DNA from: Bacillota bacterium
Lineage (GTDB): Bacteria; Bacillota; Clostridia; Lachnospirales; Lachnospiraceae
Assembly: GCA_023435505.1 (NCBI GenBank)
Contig: JAEYRR010000197.1
Location: 1-5,456 of the forward strand
Length of the DNA: 5,456 nt
Reading direction: 5' to 3'
Part shown: one piece after another, positions 1 to 5,456 of the stretch
Layout: the number at the start of each line of letters is the position of its first letter
How positions within the stretch are numbered: position 1 is the stretch's first letter
Translations under genes and position numbers: made by a program
The notes under the pieces: model-generated
The model's input: the letters and a program-made list of their open reading frames with translations, nothing else
Databases searched by the model: none
What the model was told of the DNA's origin: nothing

Positions 1-274
1 ATTCTAATGTAATCTGTGAGGAGGTCGTTCCTTCCACCTTAAAAGAGATCTGCATTTCCTCTTGTTCTAAACCAAATACTGATGTCCCTGGAACTGATTC
101 ATACACAATTAATCCATTTCTCTCAAGCTTTGTAATCTCCTTAAACGTCTTTACCTTATAGATATCACCGGAAAACTCAAAATCTGATACTTTAGATTTT
201 GTATCCAGCTGGTAGTTACCAAAGCTGATGGTGCCATTGTCTTCCTTGCGTATTAACTCTTTTACTACTGCCAT
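1..274 (-). CDS. Small conserved protein of unknown function, 5' part only
   Basis: The first 91 codons are present and the gene runs off the left edge of the window. The ATG at 272-274 is preceded by a consensus AGGAGG (283-288) with an 8-nt spacer, so the start is well supported. The protein begins MAVVKELIRKEDNGTISFGN and continues with alternating charged and hydrophobic residues typical of beta-rich soluble proteins. A conserved-looking stretch (about residues 38-65) includes IYKVKTFKEITKLERNG and YESVPGTSVF. I see no signal peptide, membrane helix or catalytic motif. From memory, similar proteins occur in Lachnospiraceae and are sometimes labelled 'endosialidase', but nothing visible supports a glycosidase, so I assign no function. 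It lies downstream of clpC in the same direction, 205 nt away, and could be read from its own promoter or by read-through. That it is a real gene is near certain; its function is unknown. Confidence 0.85.
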   Translation of the reverse strand, partial: MAVVKELIRKEDNGTISFGNYQLDTKSKVSDFEFSGDIYKVKTFKEITKLERNGLIVYESVPGTSVFGLEQEEMQISFKVEGTTSSQITLE

Positions 275-479
275 TATTAAATCCTCCTAATTTTATCCTT
301 CCTCTATGGGTTGCCAATGCCATAAATGCTCTATTCAATCTATGACGAAATTGCTACAGCATCAATTATCAACAAGTACTAACCTTAGATTCATTATAGT
401 ATAATTCGGCCTATAATACTAGTCACTTTATACTCTTTCATCATGAAATTTATACAAATACTTCTATCTATTCTTCACT
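275..479 (-). promoter_or_regulatory. Spacer between clpC and the next gene, possible promoter
   Basis: This 205-nt AT-rich stretch has no credible ORF. On the minus strand a perfect -10-like TATAAT lies at 393-398, about 120 nt before the downstream ATG, but the hexamer 17 nt upstream (TAGTAT) is a poor -35 match. An imperfect inverted repeat (TAGTAT at 397-402 with ATACTA at 416-421, plus two inner pairs) overlaps that -10. No stable GC-rich stem followed by a T-run is seen after the clpC stop, so an intrinsic terminator is not evident. Read-through from clpC is therefore possible. The promoter call is tentative. Confidence 0.35.
283..288 (-). promoter_or_regulatory. Ribosome binding site of the downstream partial gene
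   Basis: AGGAGG on the minus strand lies 8 nt before the ATG at 272-274. It fixes the start of a gene otherwise cut by the window edge. Confidence 0.85.
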
Positions 480-2924
480 TTATAAGGTCTGAAACTGGAT
501 TTTATCCTCTGCAACATTTACATTAACGGAACTGTTTGGCTTAATCTTTCCCTCTAAGACTTCTTCCGCCAATGGGTCCTCTAAATAGGTTTGAAGAGAT
601 CTTCTTAATGGTCTTGCCCCATAATTCATATCCTTGTTCTTATCCACAATGAACTCAACCATCTCATTAGAGAATTCAAGTTTGATTCCCATCTGGGCAG
701 TAATTCGCTTGTCAATGTCCCGAAGCATAATACCTACAATCTTCTTTAAATCCTCTCGCTCTAAGCCATGGAATACGATGATTTCATCAATACGATTTAG
801 AAATTCTGGTGTAAAGAGTCGTTTTACTTCCTCCATAACCCCTTCCTTCATCTTATCGTAATTTGCTTGAGAATCTGTCGCAGAAGAAAATCCTAACAAC
901 TTAGGAGCTACAATTCTGGAAGCACCAGCATTGCTAGTCATGATAATAATGGTATTCTTAAAGCTTACCCTTCTACCCTGGGCATCTGTAATGTGACCAT
1001 CATCCAATACCTGAAGAAGAATATTAAATACATCTGGATGTGCCTTTTCTATTTCGTCAAACAGAATCACAGAATATGGATTCTGTCTTACTTTTTCACT
1101 AAGCTGTCCACCTTCATCATAGCCAACATATCCAGGAGGCGATCCAATAATTTTGGACACGCTATGTTTCTCCATATATTCGGACATATCAACTCGTATC
1201 ATGGAATTCTCTGTACCAAACATAGCCTCACTAAGAGCCTTTGATAATTCTGTCTTACCTACTCCAGTCGGTCCTAAGAACAGGAAGGAACCGATTGGAC
1301 GTTTTGGATCCTTAAGTCCTACTCGACCTCTTCTGATGGCTTTTGCAACCGCAACTACTGCTTCCTGCTGGCCAACAACCCGTTCATGTAAGGTTGACTC
1401 TAAGGCGATCAGTCGTTTGGACTCTTCTTCTGCAAGTTTCTGTACTGGAATTTTGGTCCAGCTGGAGATAATGTCTGCCACCTGAGCTTCCCCTACAACC
1501 AACTGATTCTCTTGTCGCTTCTGTTCATCCTGTAGCTTTAATCGATTCAATTCTTCTTGATTTTCCTGCTGTTTCCGTTTAATCTCGCCAGCTTTTTCAT
1601 AAGCCTCACTTTTGATGGCTGCTTCTTTTTCTTCCTCTAGCTGTTGATTTTCCTGTTCCAGTTCTTTAATCATAGGAGAAACCATATACGTACTTAATCT
1701 CACCTTGCTGGAAGCCTCATCAATTACATCAATTGCTTTGTCTGGCAGGTAACGGTCATTGACATATCTGCTGGATAGTTTGACCGCAGCCTGAATCGCA
1801 TCATCTGTGATACGAACCTTATGATGAGCCTCATAGGCATCTCTTAATCCCTTTAAGATTAGCACTGTTGCCTCTTCCGATGGTTCTTCCACAACAACAG
1901 GCTGGAATCTTCGTTCTATAGCCGCATCTTTCTCAATATGTTTACGATACTCTTCTCTCGTAGTAGCACCAATTAACTGTATCTCTCCACGGGATAGAGA
2001 AGGTTTCAATATATTGGAGGCATCTATGGCGCCCTCTGCACCTCCTGCCCCTATAATGGTGTGTATCTCATCAATAAACAGAAGGATGTTGCCATCACTC
2101 ATGACTTCACTGATAATTTTCTTAATTCGTTCCTCAAATTCACCACGATATTTGGACCCTGCAACAATTCCCGATAAGTCCAAAGTAACTAATCTTTTCT
2201 CACGAATGGTCTCTGGAACATTGCCTTCAATAATCTTCTGAGCAAGCCCTTCCACTACGGCTGTCTTACCTACTCCGGGTTCCCCAATAAGACATGGGTT
2301 ATTCTTGGTTCTACGGCTTAGGATCTGGACCACTCTCTGAATTTCTTCTTCCCTTCCAATGACAGGATCTAACTTTCCTTCTCTTGCATAGGCAGTTAAA
2401 TCTCTGCTGTATTGATCAAGAGTAGCTGTATTACTTTTCCCTTTATTCTTTGATTTGTTAGCTAAATATTCTGTTTTCGCTATATTAGGGTCATGGCCAA
2501 TGGCAGTAAGGATATCTACATAAATCTTCTGGACATTTACTCCTAATGTATTTAATAAACGTACTGCAATACAGTCAGATTCCTTAATTAGGGCAATCAG
2601 AATATGTTCCGTTCCTACTTTACCGCTTCCTAGTCTCTGGGCTTCCTTCTCACTTAGTAAAAGGATTCTCTTAGATCTTGGGGTATAGTTATCACCATCC
2701 ACCATCTCGATACTGGTGTTAGGTGCCATTAATTCTCTCACTAATTCTATAATCTTTTCCTCATCTACTCCATGTTCCTCTAAAACCCGAGAGGCTACCC
2801 CCTTGGCTCCTAAAAGACCAATTAAAAGATGTTCTGTTCCAATATAGCTGTGAGACAGACGATAAGCAGCATCTGTTGCTATATTTAAAGCCTCTTTTGC
2901 TTCTTCCGTAAATCGGTCCTGCAT
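480..2924 (-). CDS. clpC: ClpC, AAA+ unfoldase of the ClpCP protease
   Basis: This is a complete 814-residue ClpC, the usual length for the family. It is a cytoplasmic hexameric ATPase that unfolds proteins, including arginine-phosphorylated ones, and threads them into ClpP. The N domain (about 1-145) has two Clp_N repeats, each with a GTEH motif; E31 and E106 match the glutamates reported to bind phospho-arginine in Bacillus ClpC. Ring D1 has Walker A GEPGVGKT (214-221), Walker B LLFIDE (281-286) and ERRF (337-340). A coiled-coil middle domain with a UVR-like segment spans about 415-475. Ring D2 has Walker A GPTGVGKT (551-558), Walker B VILFDE (619-624), sensor-1 N665, arginine finger R711 in FLNRIDE, and sensor-2 GAR (769-771). 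LGF (677-679) fits the ClpP-docking loop. Y442 appears to replace the middle-domain aromatic that is F436 in B. subtilis (alignment from memory). The gene follows mcsB by 25 nt, with AGGAGG (2932-2937) 7 nt before the ATG. Every key residue is intact. Confidence 0.98.
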   Translation of the reverse strand: MQDRFTEEAKEALNIATDAAYRLSHSYIGTEHLLIGLLGAKGVASRVLEEHGVDEEKIIELVRELMAPNTSIEMVDGDNYTPRSKRILLLSEKEAQRLGSGKVGTEHILIALIKESDCIAVRLLNTLGVNVQKIYVDILTAIGHDPNIAKTEYLANKSKNKGKSNTATLDQYSRDLTAYAREGKLDPVIGREEEIQRVVQILSRRTKNNPCLIGEPGVGKTAVVEGLAQKIIEGNVPETIREKRLVTLDLSGIVAGSKYRGEFEERIKKIISEVMSDGNILLFIDEIHTIIGAGGAEGAIDASNILKPSLSRGEIQLIGATTREEYRKHIEKDAAIERRFQPVVVEEPSEEATVLILKGLRDAYEAHHKVRITDDAIQAAVKLSSRYVNDRYLPDKAIDVIDEASSKVRLSTYMVSPMIKELEQENQQLEEEKEAAIKSEAYEKAGEIKRKQQENQEELNRLKLQDEQKRQENQLVVGEAQVADIISSWTKIPVQKLAEEESKRLIALESTLHERVVGQQEAVVAVAKAIRRGRVGLKDPKRPIGSFLFLGPTGVGKTELSKALSEAMFGTENSMIRVDMSEYMEKHSVSKIIGSPPGYVGYDEGGQLSEKVRQNPYSVILFDEIEKAHPDVFNILLQVLDDGHITDAQGRRVSFKNTIIIMTSNAGASRIVAPKLLGFSSATDSQANYDKMKEGVMEEVKRLFTPEFLNRIDEIIVFHGLEREDLKKIVGIMLRDIDKRITAQMGIKLEFSNEMVEFIVDKNKDMNYGARPLRRSLQTYLEDPLAEEVLEGKIKPNSSVNVNVAEDKIQFQTL

Positions 2925-2949
2925 AATCGTTCCTCCTAATCATTTAGTC

Positions 2950-3984
2950 TTATCTTGCTATGACTGGTAAATTTGTATTGAGATATTCTGCCCTCAGTTT
3001 ATCTCTCACATTGCTGCCTACATATTTACCATTGTGGCATTGTAGGGAATAAGGCTGAATCGCCATCATCATCTCATAGATATGAAAGTCTCCGGCAAAT
3101 TTGATTATTCCCGTATCCACTCCAAATTTAATCTGTGCCAGTAACGTCATGGCGTCCTTACTGTTAATCTGTCTAGTATATTTAAGTACACCGTATGAAC
3201 GATATACCTGATCTTCTATCTCATCATAGTTGTTCGCCAACAAAAATTCCCTACGTTTGCGTTCTTGCTTGATCACCTGTGTAACAATACTATTTAGATT
3301 GTTAATAATCTCTTGTTCTGTACTTCCCATAGTTTTCTGATTGCTGATCTGATAGATATTTCCAAGTCCATTGGTTCCTTCTCCGTATATCCCACGAAGT
3401 GTGATACCGTATTTGGCTACTTCATCAGAGAGACGGTTAATCTTATTGGCCCCTCCCAGAGCAGGTAAAAACACCATATAAGAGGCACGGAGTCCTGTTC
3501 CCACATTGGTAGGACAGGAAGTCAGATATCCATATTTCTCGTCAAAGGCAAATCCTAATTTTTCATCTGCATAATCATCCAATTCATTGGCCATATTGAA
3601 GGCTTTCTCAATATTCATTCCTCCTGTAAGAGCCTGTATTCTGACATGATCCTCTTCATTCACCATGATGGTAGCAGATTCATTCTCAGACATAATAAGC
3701 CCTGTGGATTGCTTTTTGCTAGCCATCGCCGGACTCATAATATGTCTCTCCACCATAGCCAGACGTTCTATCTCTGAAAGATTCCCTGGATTACAGATAT
3801 AAAACTGACCAGTTTCGTCTGAATAATTCTCGAAAGCCGTCTTTACCTCCTCCACCAACTCGGTTGCGGAGGCATCCTCTAACTTCTTAGAGAAGTTATA
3901 TTTTGCTATATTACGGGCTAAACGTACCCTGCTTGAGACAACGACATCATCATTAATTCCATTTTCTTCATACCATTTAAGCAT
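2950..3984 (-). CDS. mcsB: McsB, protein arginine kinase
   Basis: This 344-residue enzyme transfers phosphate from ATP to arginine side chains, marking proteins for ClpCP. It has the phosphagen-kinase catalytic fold: SSRVRLARN (17-25, nucleotide-binding arginines), NEEDHVRIQ (109-117, the acidic catalytic segment), CPTNVGT (157-163, with the family's active-site cysteine C157) and RGIYGEG (197-203). RDKLRA (327-332) matches the RDxxRA phospho-arginine-binding allosteric motif described for bacterial McsB, so this looks like a regulated, active kinase. The open frame extends to 4068, but I choose the ATG at 3982-3984. It gives the family N-terminus MLKWYEENG, has AAGGAGG (3994-4000) 9 nt upstream, and the extra 28 residues are basic out-of-frame mcsA sequence. 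The start overlaps the mcsA stop by 8 nt, and clpC follows after 25 nt. The usual target, CtsR, is not encoded in this operon. Confidence 0.97.
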   Translation of the reverse strand: MLKWYEENGINDDVVVSSRVRLARNIAKYNFSKKLEDASATELVEEVKTAFENYSDETGQFYICNPGNLSEIERLAMVERHIMSPAMASKKQSTGLIMSENESATIMVNEEDHVRIQALTGGMNIEKAFNMANELDDYADEKLGFAFDEKYGYLTSCPTNVGTGLRASYMVFLPALGGANKINRLSDEVAKYGITLRGIYGEGTNGLGNIYQISNQKTMGSTEQEIINNLNSIVTQVIKQERKRREFLLANNYDEIEDQVYRSYGVLKYTRQINSKDAMTLLAQIKFGVDTGIIKFAGDFHIYEMMMAIQPYSLQCHNGKYVGSNVRDKLRAEYLNTNLPVIAR

Positions 3985-4525
3985 TGGTGGATTCCTCCTT
4001 TTCCTTAAGGGCACGAATGGTATCACGAAGTTTGGCCGCTTTCTCAAATTCCTCCTTCTCAACAGCATCCTGTAGATGAATAGATAAGCGCTCTACTTCT
4101 GAAAAATCACTAAGAATCTTATCTGTCTTACTAACAAACCCTTTAGGTCGTTTTCCTATGTGACTGGAAGCACCGTGAATCTGACGAAGGCTTTTCTCTA
4201 ATTGTTTTCCAAAGCTGGCATAACATCCAGCACATCCAAATCTTCCCCCTTGTAAAAAAGCGTCATAGGTCATACCGCATTGTTCACATTGTATCACGGT
4301 TGCTTTCGATTCCTCCTTTACGGGTGGATTATTATAATAGTTTCCAAGAATACTGGAAAGCAAATCTCCTAACGATATTTCTTTGTTATTGCCTGAATAT
4401 TTAAATTGGAAATTAGTACTCTCTGCAGCACACTCTTCACAATAATGCATCTCAGTTTTCTCACCACTTACAATCTCTGTGTAGTAAATGGTGGCTTCTC
4501 TCTTCTTACATTTATCACAAAGCAT
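3977..4525 (-). CDS. mcsA: McsA, zinc-binding activator of McsB
   Basis: This 182-residue protein has the full McsA layout. Four CxxC pairs (C3/C6, C29/C32, C80/C83, C98/C101) suit two zinc-binding modules, and a C-terminal UVR helical hairpin (about 144-175) contains EEFEKAAKLRD. In Bacillus and Staphylococcus McsA binds McsB, stimulates its arginine kinase activity, and helps couple it to ClpC and to redox or heavy-metal stress. Annotation pipelines often call it 'UvrB/UvrC motif-containing protein'; the cysteine pattern and the position directly before mcsB favour McsA. The ATG at 4523-4525 has AGGAGG (4534-4539) 8 nt upstream. It starts 30 nt after the GntR-type gene, and its last bases (ATGCTTAA) contain the mcsB start, suggesting translational coupling. 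All eight cysteines are present, so it is probably functional. Confidence 0.96.
   Translation of the reverse strand: MLCDKCKKREATIYYTEIVSGEKTEMHYCEECAAESTNFQFKYSGNNKEISLGDLLSSILGNYYNNPPVKEESKATVIQCEQCGMTYDAFLQGGRFGCAGCYASFGKQLEKSLRQIHGASSHIGKRPKGFVSKTDKILSDFSEVERLSIHLQDAVEKEEFEKAAKLRDTIRALKEKEESTNA
3994..4000 (-). promoter_or_regulatory. Ribosome binding site that sets the mcsB start
   Basis: AAGGAGG on the minus strand lies inside the 3' end of mcsA, 9 nt before the ATG at 3982-3984. It decides for the 344-residue McsB over the 372-residue open frame. Confidence 0.85.
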
Positions 4526-4555
4526 AATACTCGCCTCCTATTCCGGCTATTATTA

Positions 4556-4927
4556 CTAGCATCCATAACTGTTGTAAATATCATCAATCATATCATGGAC
4601 CTCATCACTACTAATACCTTTGCAAATAGCCTTAGCCATAAGAACCTTCAGGTTTTGCATCAGATCTACTGAAGCATTATACTTATCAATATCAATGGCT
4701 ATTACTGCACCCTTTCTTCGGTCTAACTTTAGGTAACCTTCCTGGCGCAATATGCTATAAGCTTTGTTAACCGTATGCATATTAATTCCAATGTCGTCTG
4801 CCAAATCTCGTACTGAGGGCAGGTTCTCGCCCTCTTGTAGATCGGAATTTGCAATACCCATTATAATTTGATTATATAGTTGCATATATAAAGCTTCGTC
4901 ACTATTAAAATCAATACGCAAGATCAT
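4556..4927 (-). CDS. GntR-family (YtrA-like) transcriptional regulator in the ctsR position
   Basis: This 123-residue DNA-binding protein has a GntR-type winged helix-turn-helix over about residues 10-78: ALYMQLYNQIIMGI, then LPSVRDLADDIGINMHTVNK with AYSILRQEGYL, and a wing around LDRRKGAVIAI. The C-terminal part is only about 45 residues, largely helical, with no room for an FCD, UTRA or aminotransferase domain. That short tail is the mark of the YtrA subfamily, whose members usually repress their own operon. The ATG at 4925-4927 is preceded by GGAGG (4936-4940) with an 8-nt spacer. An in-frame TTG at 4973-4975 would add 16 residues but lacks such a site and would place the GGAGG inside the gene. 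It is the first gene of the operon with mcsA, mcsB and clpC, where relatives carry ctsR; it is not CtsR by sequence. YtrA-type genes normally sit beside ABC transporter genes, so this context is unusual. Inducer or signal unknown. Confidence 0.93.
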   Translation of the reverse strand: MILRIDFNSDEALYMQLYNQIIMGIANSDLQEGENLPSVRDLADDIGINMHTVNKAYSILRQEGYLKLDRRKGAVIAIDIDKYNASVDLMQNLKVLMAKAICKGISSDEVHDMIDDIYNSYGC

Positions 4928-4935
4928 TAAAACCG

Positions 4936-4940
4936 CCTCC
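4936..4940 (-). promoter_or_regulatory. Ribosome binding site that sets the regulator start
   Basis: GGAGG on the minus strand, within GGAGGCGG, lies 8 nt before the ATG at 4925-4927. It supports the 123-residue regulator rather than the longer TTG-started frame. Confidence 0.8.
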
Positions 4941-4988
4941 ATACATTTCTGACACAAATTACTACATATCGTCAAAACACCTTATTAT

Positions 4989-5015
4989 ATATGTTATACA
5001 CACAGTATAACATAT
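4989..5015. promoter_or_regulatory. Perfect 11-bp inverted repeat, probable operator for the GntR-type regulator
   Basis: ATATGTTATAC (4989-4999) and GTATAACATAT (5005-5015) are exact reverse complements around a 5-bp spacer ACACA. The site covers the -10 box and the likely transcription start of the operon promoter, so a dimer bound here would block RNA polymerase. Its dyad form and position 62 bp before the regulator start fit autoregulation by a GntR-family dimer. It is not a CIRCE element or a CtsR tandem repeat. That it is bound by the first gene's product is an inference. Confidence 0.7.
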
Positions 5016-5032
5016 TTAGTATTCCCTTACAA
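5004..5032 (-). promoter_or_regulatory. Sigma-A-type promoter of the regulator-mcsA-mcsB-clpC operon
   Basis: On the minus strand, -35 TTGTAA (5027-5032) and -10 TATACT (5004-5009) are separated by exactly 17 nt. The predicted transcript starts near 4997, leaving a leader of about 70 nt before the ATG at 4927. A second -10-like TATAAT lies at 4984-4989 but lacks a good -35 at the right distance. The -10 box is covered by the inverted repeat at 4989-5015. Motif match only; no experimental support. Confidence 0.65.
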
Positions 5033-5076
5033 GCTATATTCTAAAACATGTTATGTCGGCTTATTTCTATTATATT

Positions 5077-5130
5077 AAAAAAAACAGGAAAATATCGTAC
5101 TTGGTTTGTACTAATTTCCTGTTATTTTTT
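5077..5130 (-). terminator. Intrinsic terminator, probably bidirectional
   Basis: On the plus strand AACAGGAAA (5083-5091) pairs perfectly with TTTCCTGTT (5115-5123). Inside, GTAC (5097-5100) can pair with GTAC (5108-5111) around a 7-nt loop. On the minus strand the stem is followed by a run of eight T (complement of 5077-5084), which ends the upstream membrane-protein gene 4-60 nt after its stop. A run of six T on the plus strand (5125-5130) could also stop transcription from the other side. It insulates the clpC operon from the upstream gene. Confidence 0.85.
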
Positions 5131-5133
5131 CCA

Positions 5134-5456
5134 TTACTCTAATTCATCGTTATAGCCCTTTTGTCTCATATACACTCTAATGACAAGAATGAGCAGGAGA
5201 ATGATGATACAAGCCCCAACCCCCATCACTAAGCCTAAAATATCGATTCTATCCTGATACTTCTGGATCTCAGGAGCGATATCAATATCAGTCTTTTCTT
5301 CGTTTGATGAAAGCTGTGCCTCATTTAATCTCTGCAAGGTTCCCTCTTTCTGATCAAACTGATACCAACCAGGGTCCTTCCCCTCCTGCTTGGCATAGAG
5401 AAGTACAAATTCCTGATAAACATTACCATCTACAGCATAAGCTGTCACCTCTATAC
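5134..5456 (-). CDS. C-terminal part of a membrane-anchored protein of unknown function
   Basis: The last 106 codons and the TAA stop (5134-5136) are in the window; the gene begins beyond the right edge. A GTG at 5446-5448 could be read as a start, but the frame stays open to the edge and no ribosome binding site precedes it, so this is most likely an internal valine. The visible part has a soluble region (with YQEFVLLYAKQEGKDPGWYQ and a GTLQRLNEAQ segment), an acidic linker, then one strong membrane helix (about 23 residues, LGLVMGVGACIIILLLILV) followed by RVYMRQKGYNDELE. The positive residues after the helix suggest the short tail is inside and the main domain outside the cell. I do not recognise the family. 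A terminator directly downstream separates it from the clpC operon. Confidence 0.85.
   Translation of the reverse strand, partial: IEVTAYAVDGNVYQEFVLLYAKQEGKDPGWYQFDQKEGTLQRLNEAQLSSNEEKTDIDIAPEIQKYQDRIDILGLVMGVGACIIILLLILVIRVYMRQKGYNDELE

Noticed and set aside
634..2241. Several plus-strand open frames inside clpC
   Set aside because: They are antisense shadows of a fully conserved ClpC, with no ribosome binding sites or recognisable domains.
2761..2943. Minus-strand 60-codon open frame overlapping the clpC start
   Set aside because: It is an out-of-frame reading of the conserved ClpC N domain and has no separate support.
3985..4068. N-terminal extension of McsB by 28 residues (open frame from 4068)
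   Set aside because: The extra sequence is very basic, lies wholly within mcsA in another frame, and a consensus ribosome binding site with the family N-terminus MLKWYEENG points to 3984.
4406..4672. Plus-strand 88-codon open frame across the mcsA/regulator junction
   Set aside because: It is antisense to two well-supported genes and shows no domain or credible start signal.
4928..4975. TTG start giving a 139-residue regulator
   Set aside because: It has no ribosome binding site and puts the strong GGAGG of the ATG start inside the coding region; GntR homology begins after the ATG at 4927.
4971..4980. CtsR box in the operon leader
   Set aside because: Only one half (TTTTGAC, minus strand) is present; the second tandem heptamer at the expected 3-nt spacing is missing.
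5134..5448. Complete 104-residue gene starting at GTG 5448
   Set aside because: The frame is open to the window edge and no ribosome binding site fits before the GTG, so the gene is better read as a truncated larger one.

Overview
The window looks chromosomal and comes from a low-to-moderate GC Firmicute. Class Clostridia is likely, and Lachnospiraceae is my best guess. The grounds are a Gram-positive protein-quality-control set (McsA, McsB, ClpC), consensus AGGAGG ribosome binding sites 6-9 nt before nearly every start, AT-rich sigma-A-like promoters, and a first gene whose product resembles a small protein I associate with Lachnospiraceae. All supported genes lie on the minus strand, so transcription runs from high to low coordinates. 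I see no RNA genes, mobile elements or CRISPR arrays.

Layout in transcription order: (1) 5456-5134, the 3' end of a gene for a protein with one C-terminal membrane helix, closed by an intrinsic terminator at 5077-5130. (2) About 5076-4928, a control region with a sigma-A-type promoter and a perfect 11-bp inverted repeat (4989-5015) lying over its -10 box. (3) A four-gene operon with gaps of 30, -8 and 25 nt: a short GntR/YtrA-type regulator (4927-4556), mcsA (4525-3977), mcsB (3984-2950) and clpC (2924-480). (4) A roughly 205-nt spacer (275-479) with no evident terminator but a possible promoter. (5) The 5' end of a small conserved gene of unknown function (274-1), cut by the window edge.

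McsA (zinc-binding activator) and McsB (protein arginine kinase) mark proteins with phospho-arginine. ClpC is the AAA+ unfoldase that recognises this mark through its N-terminal domain and feeds substrates to ClpP. The residues expected for each step are visible: the McsB catalytic motifs and RDxxRA allosteric motif, the two ClpC N-domain GTEH glutamates, and a ClpC LGF loop for ClpP.

The striking point is the first gene. In Bacillus and many relatives this operon begins with ctsR, the heat-shock repressor that McsB controls. Here that slot holds an unrelated GntR/YtrA-type regulator, no CtsR box or CIRCE element is present, and a new palindrome sits on the promoter. The simplest reading is that the phospho-arginine/ClpCP operon has been rewired to a different, probably autoregulating repressor.
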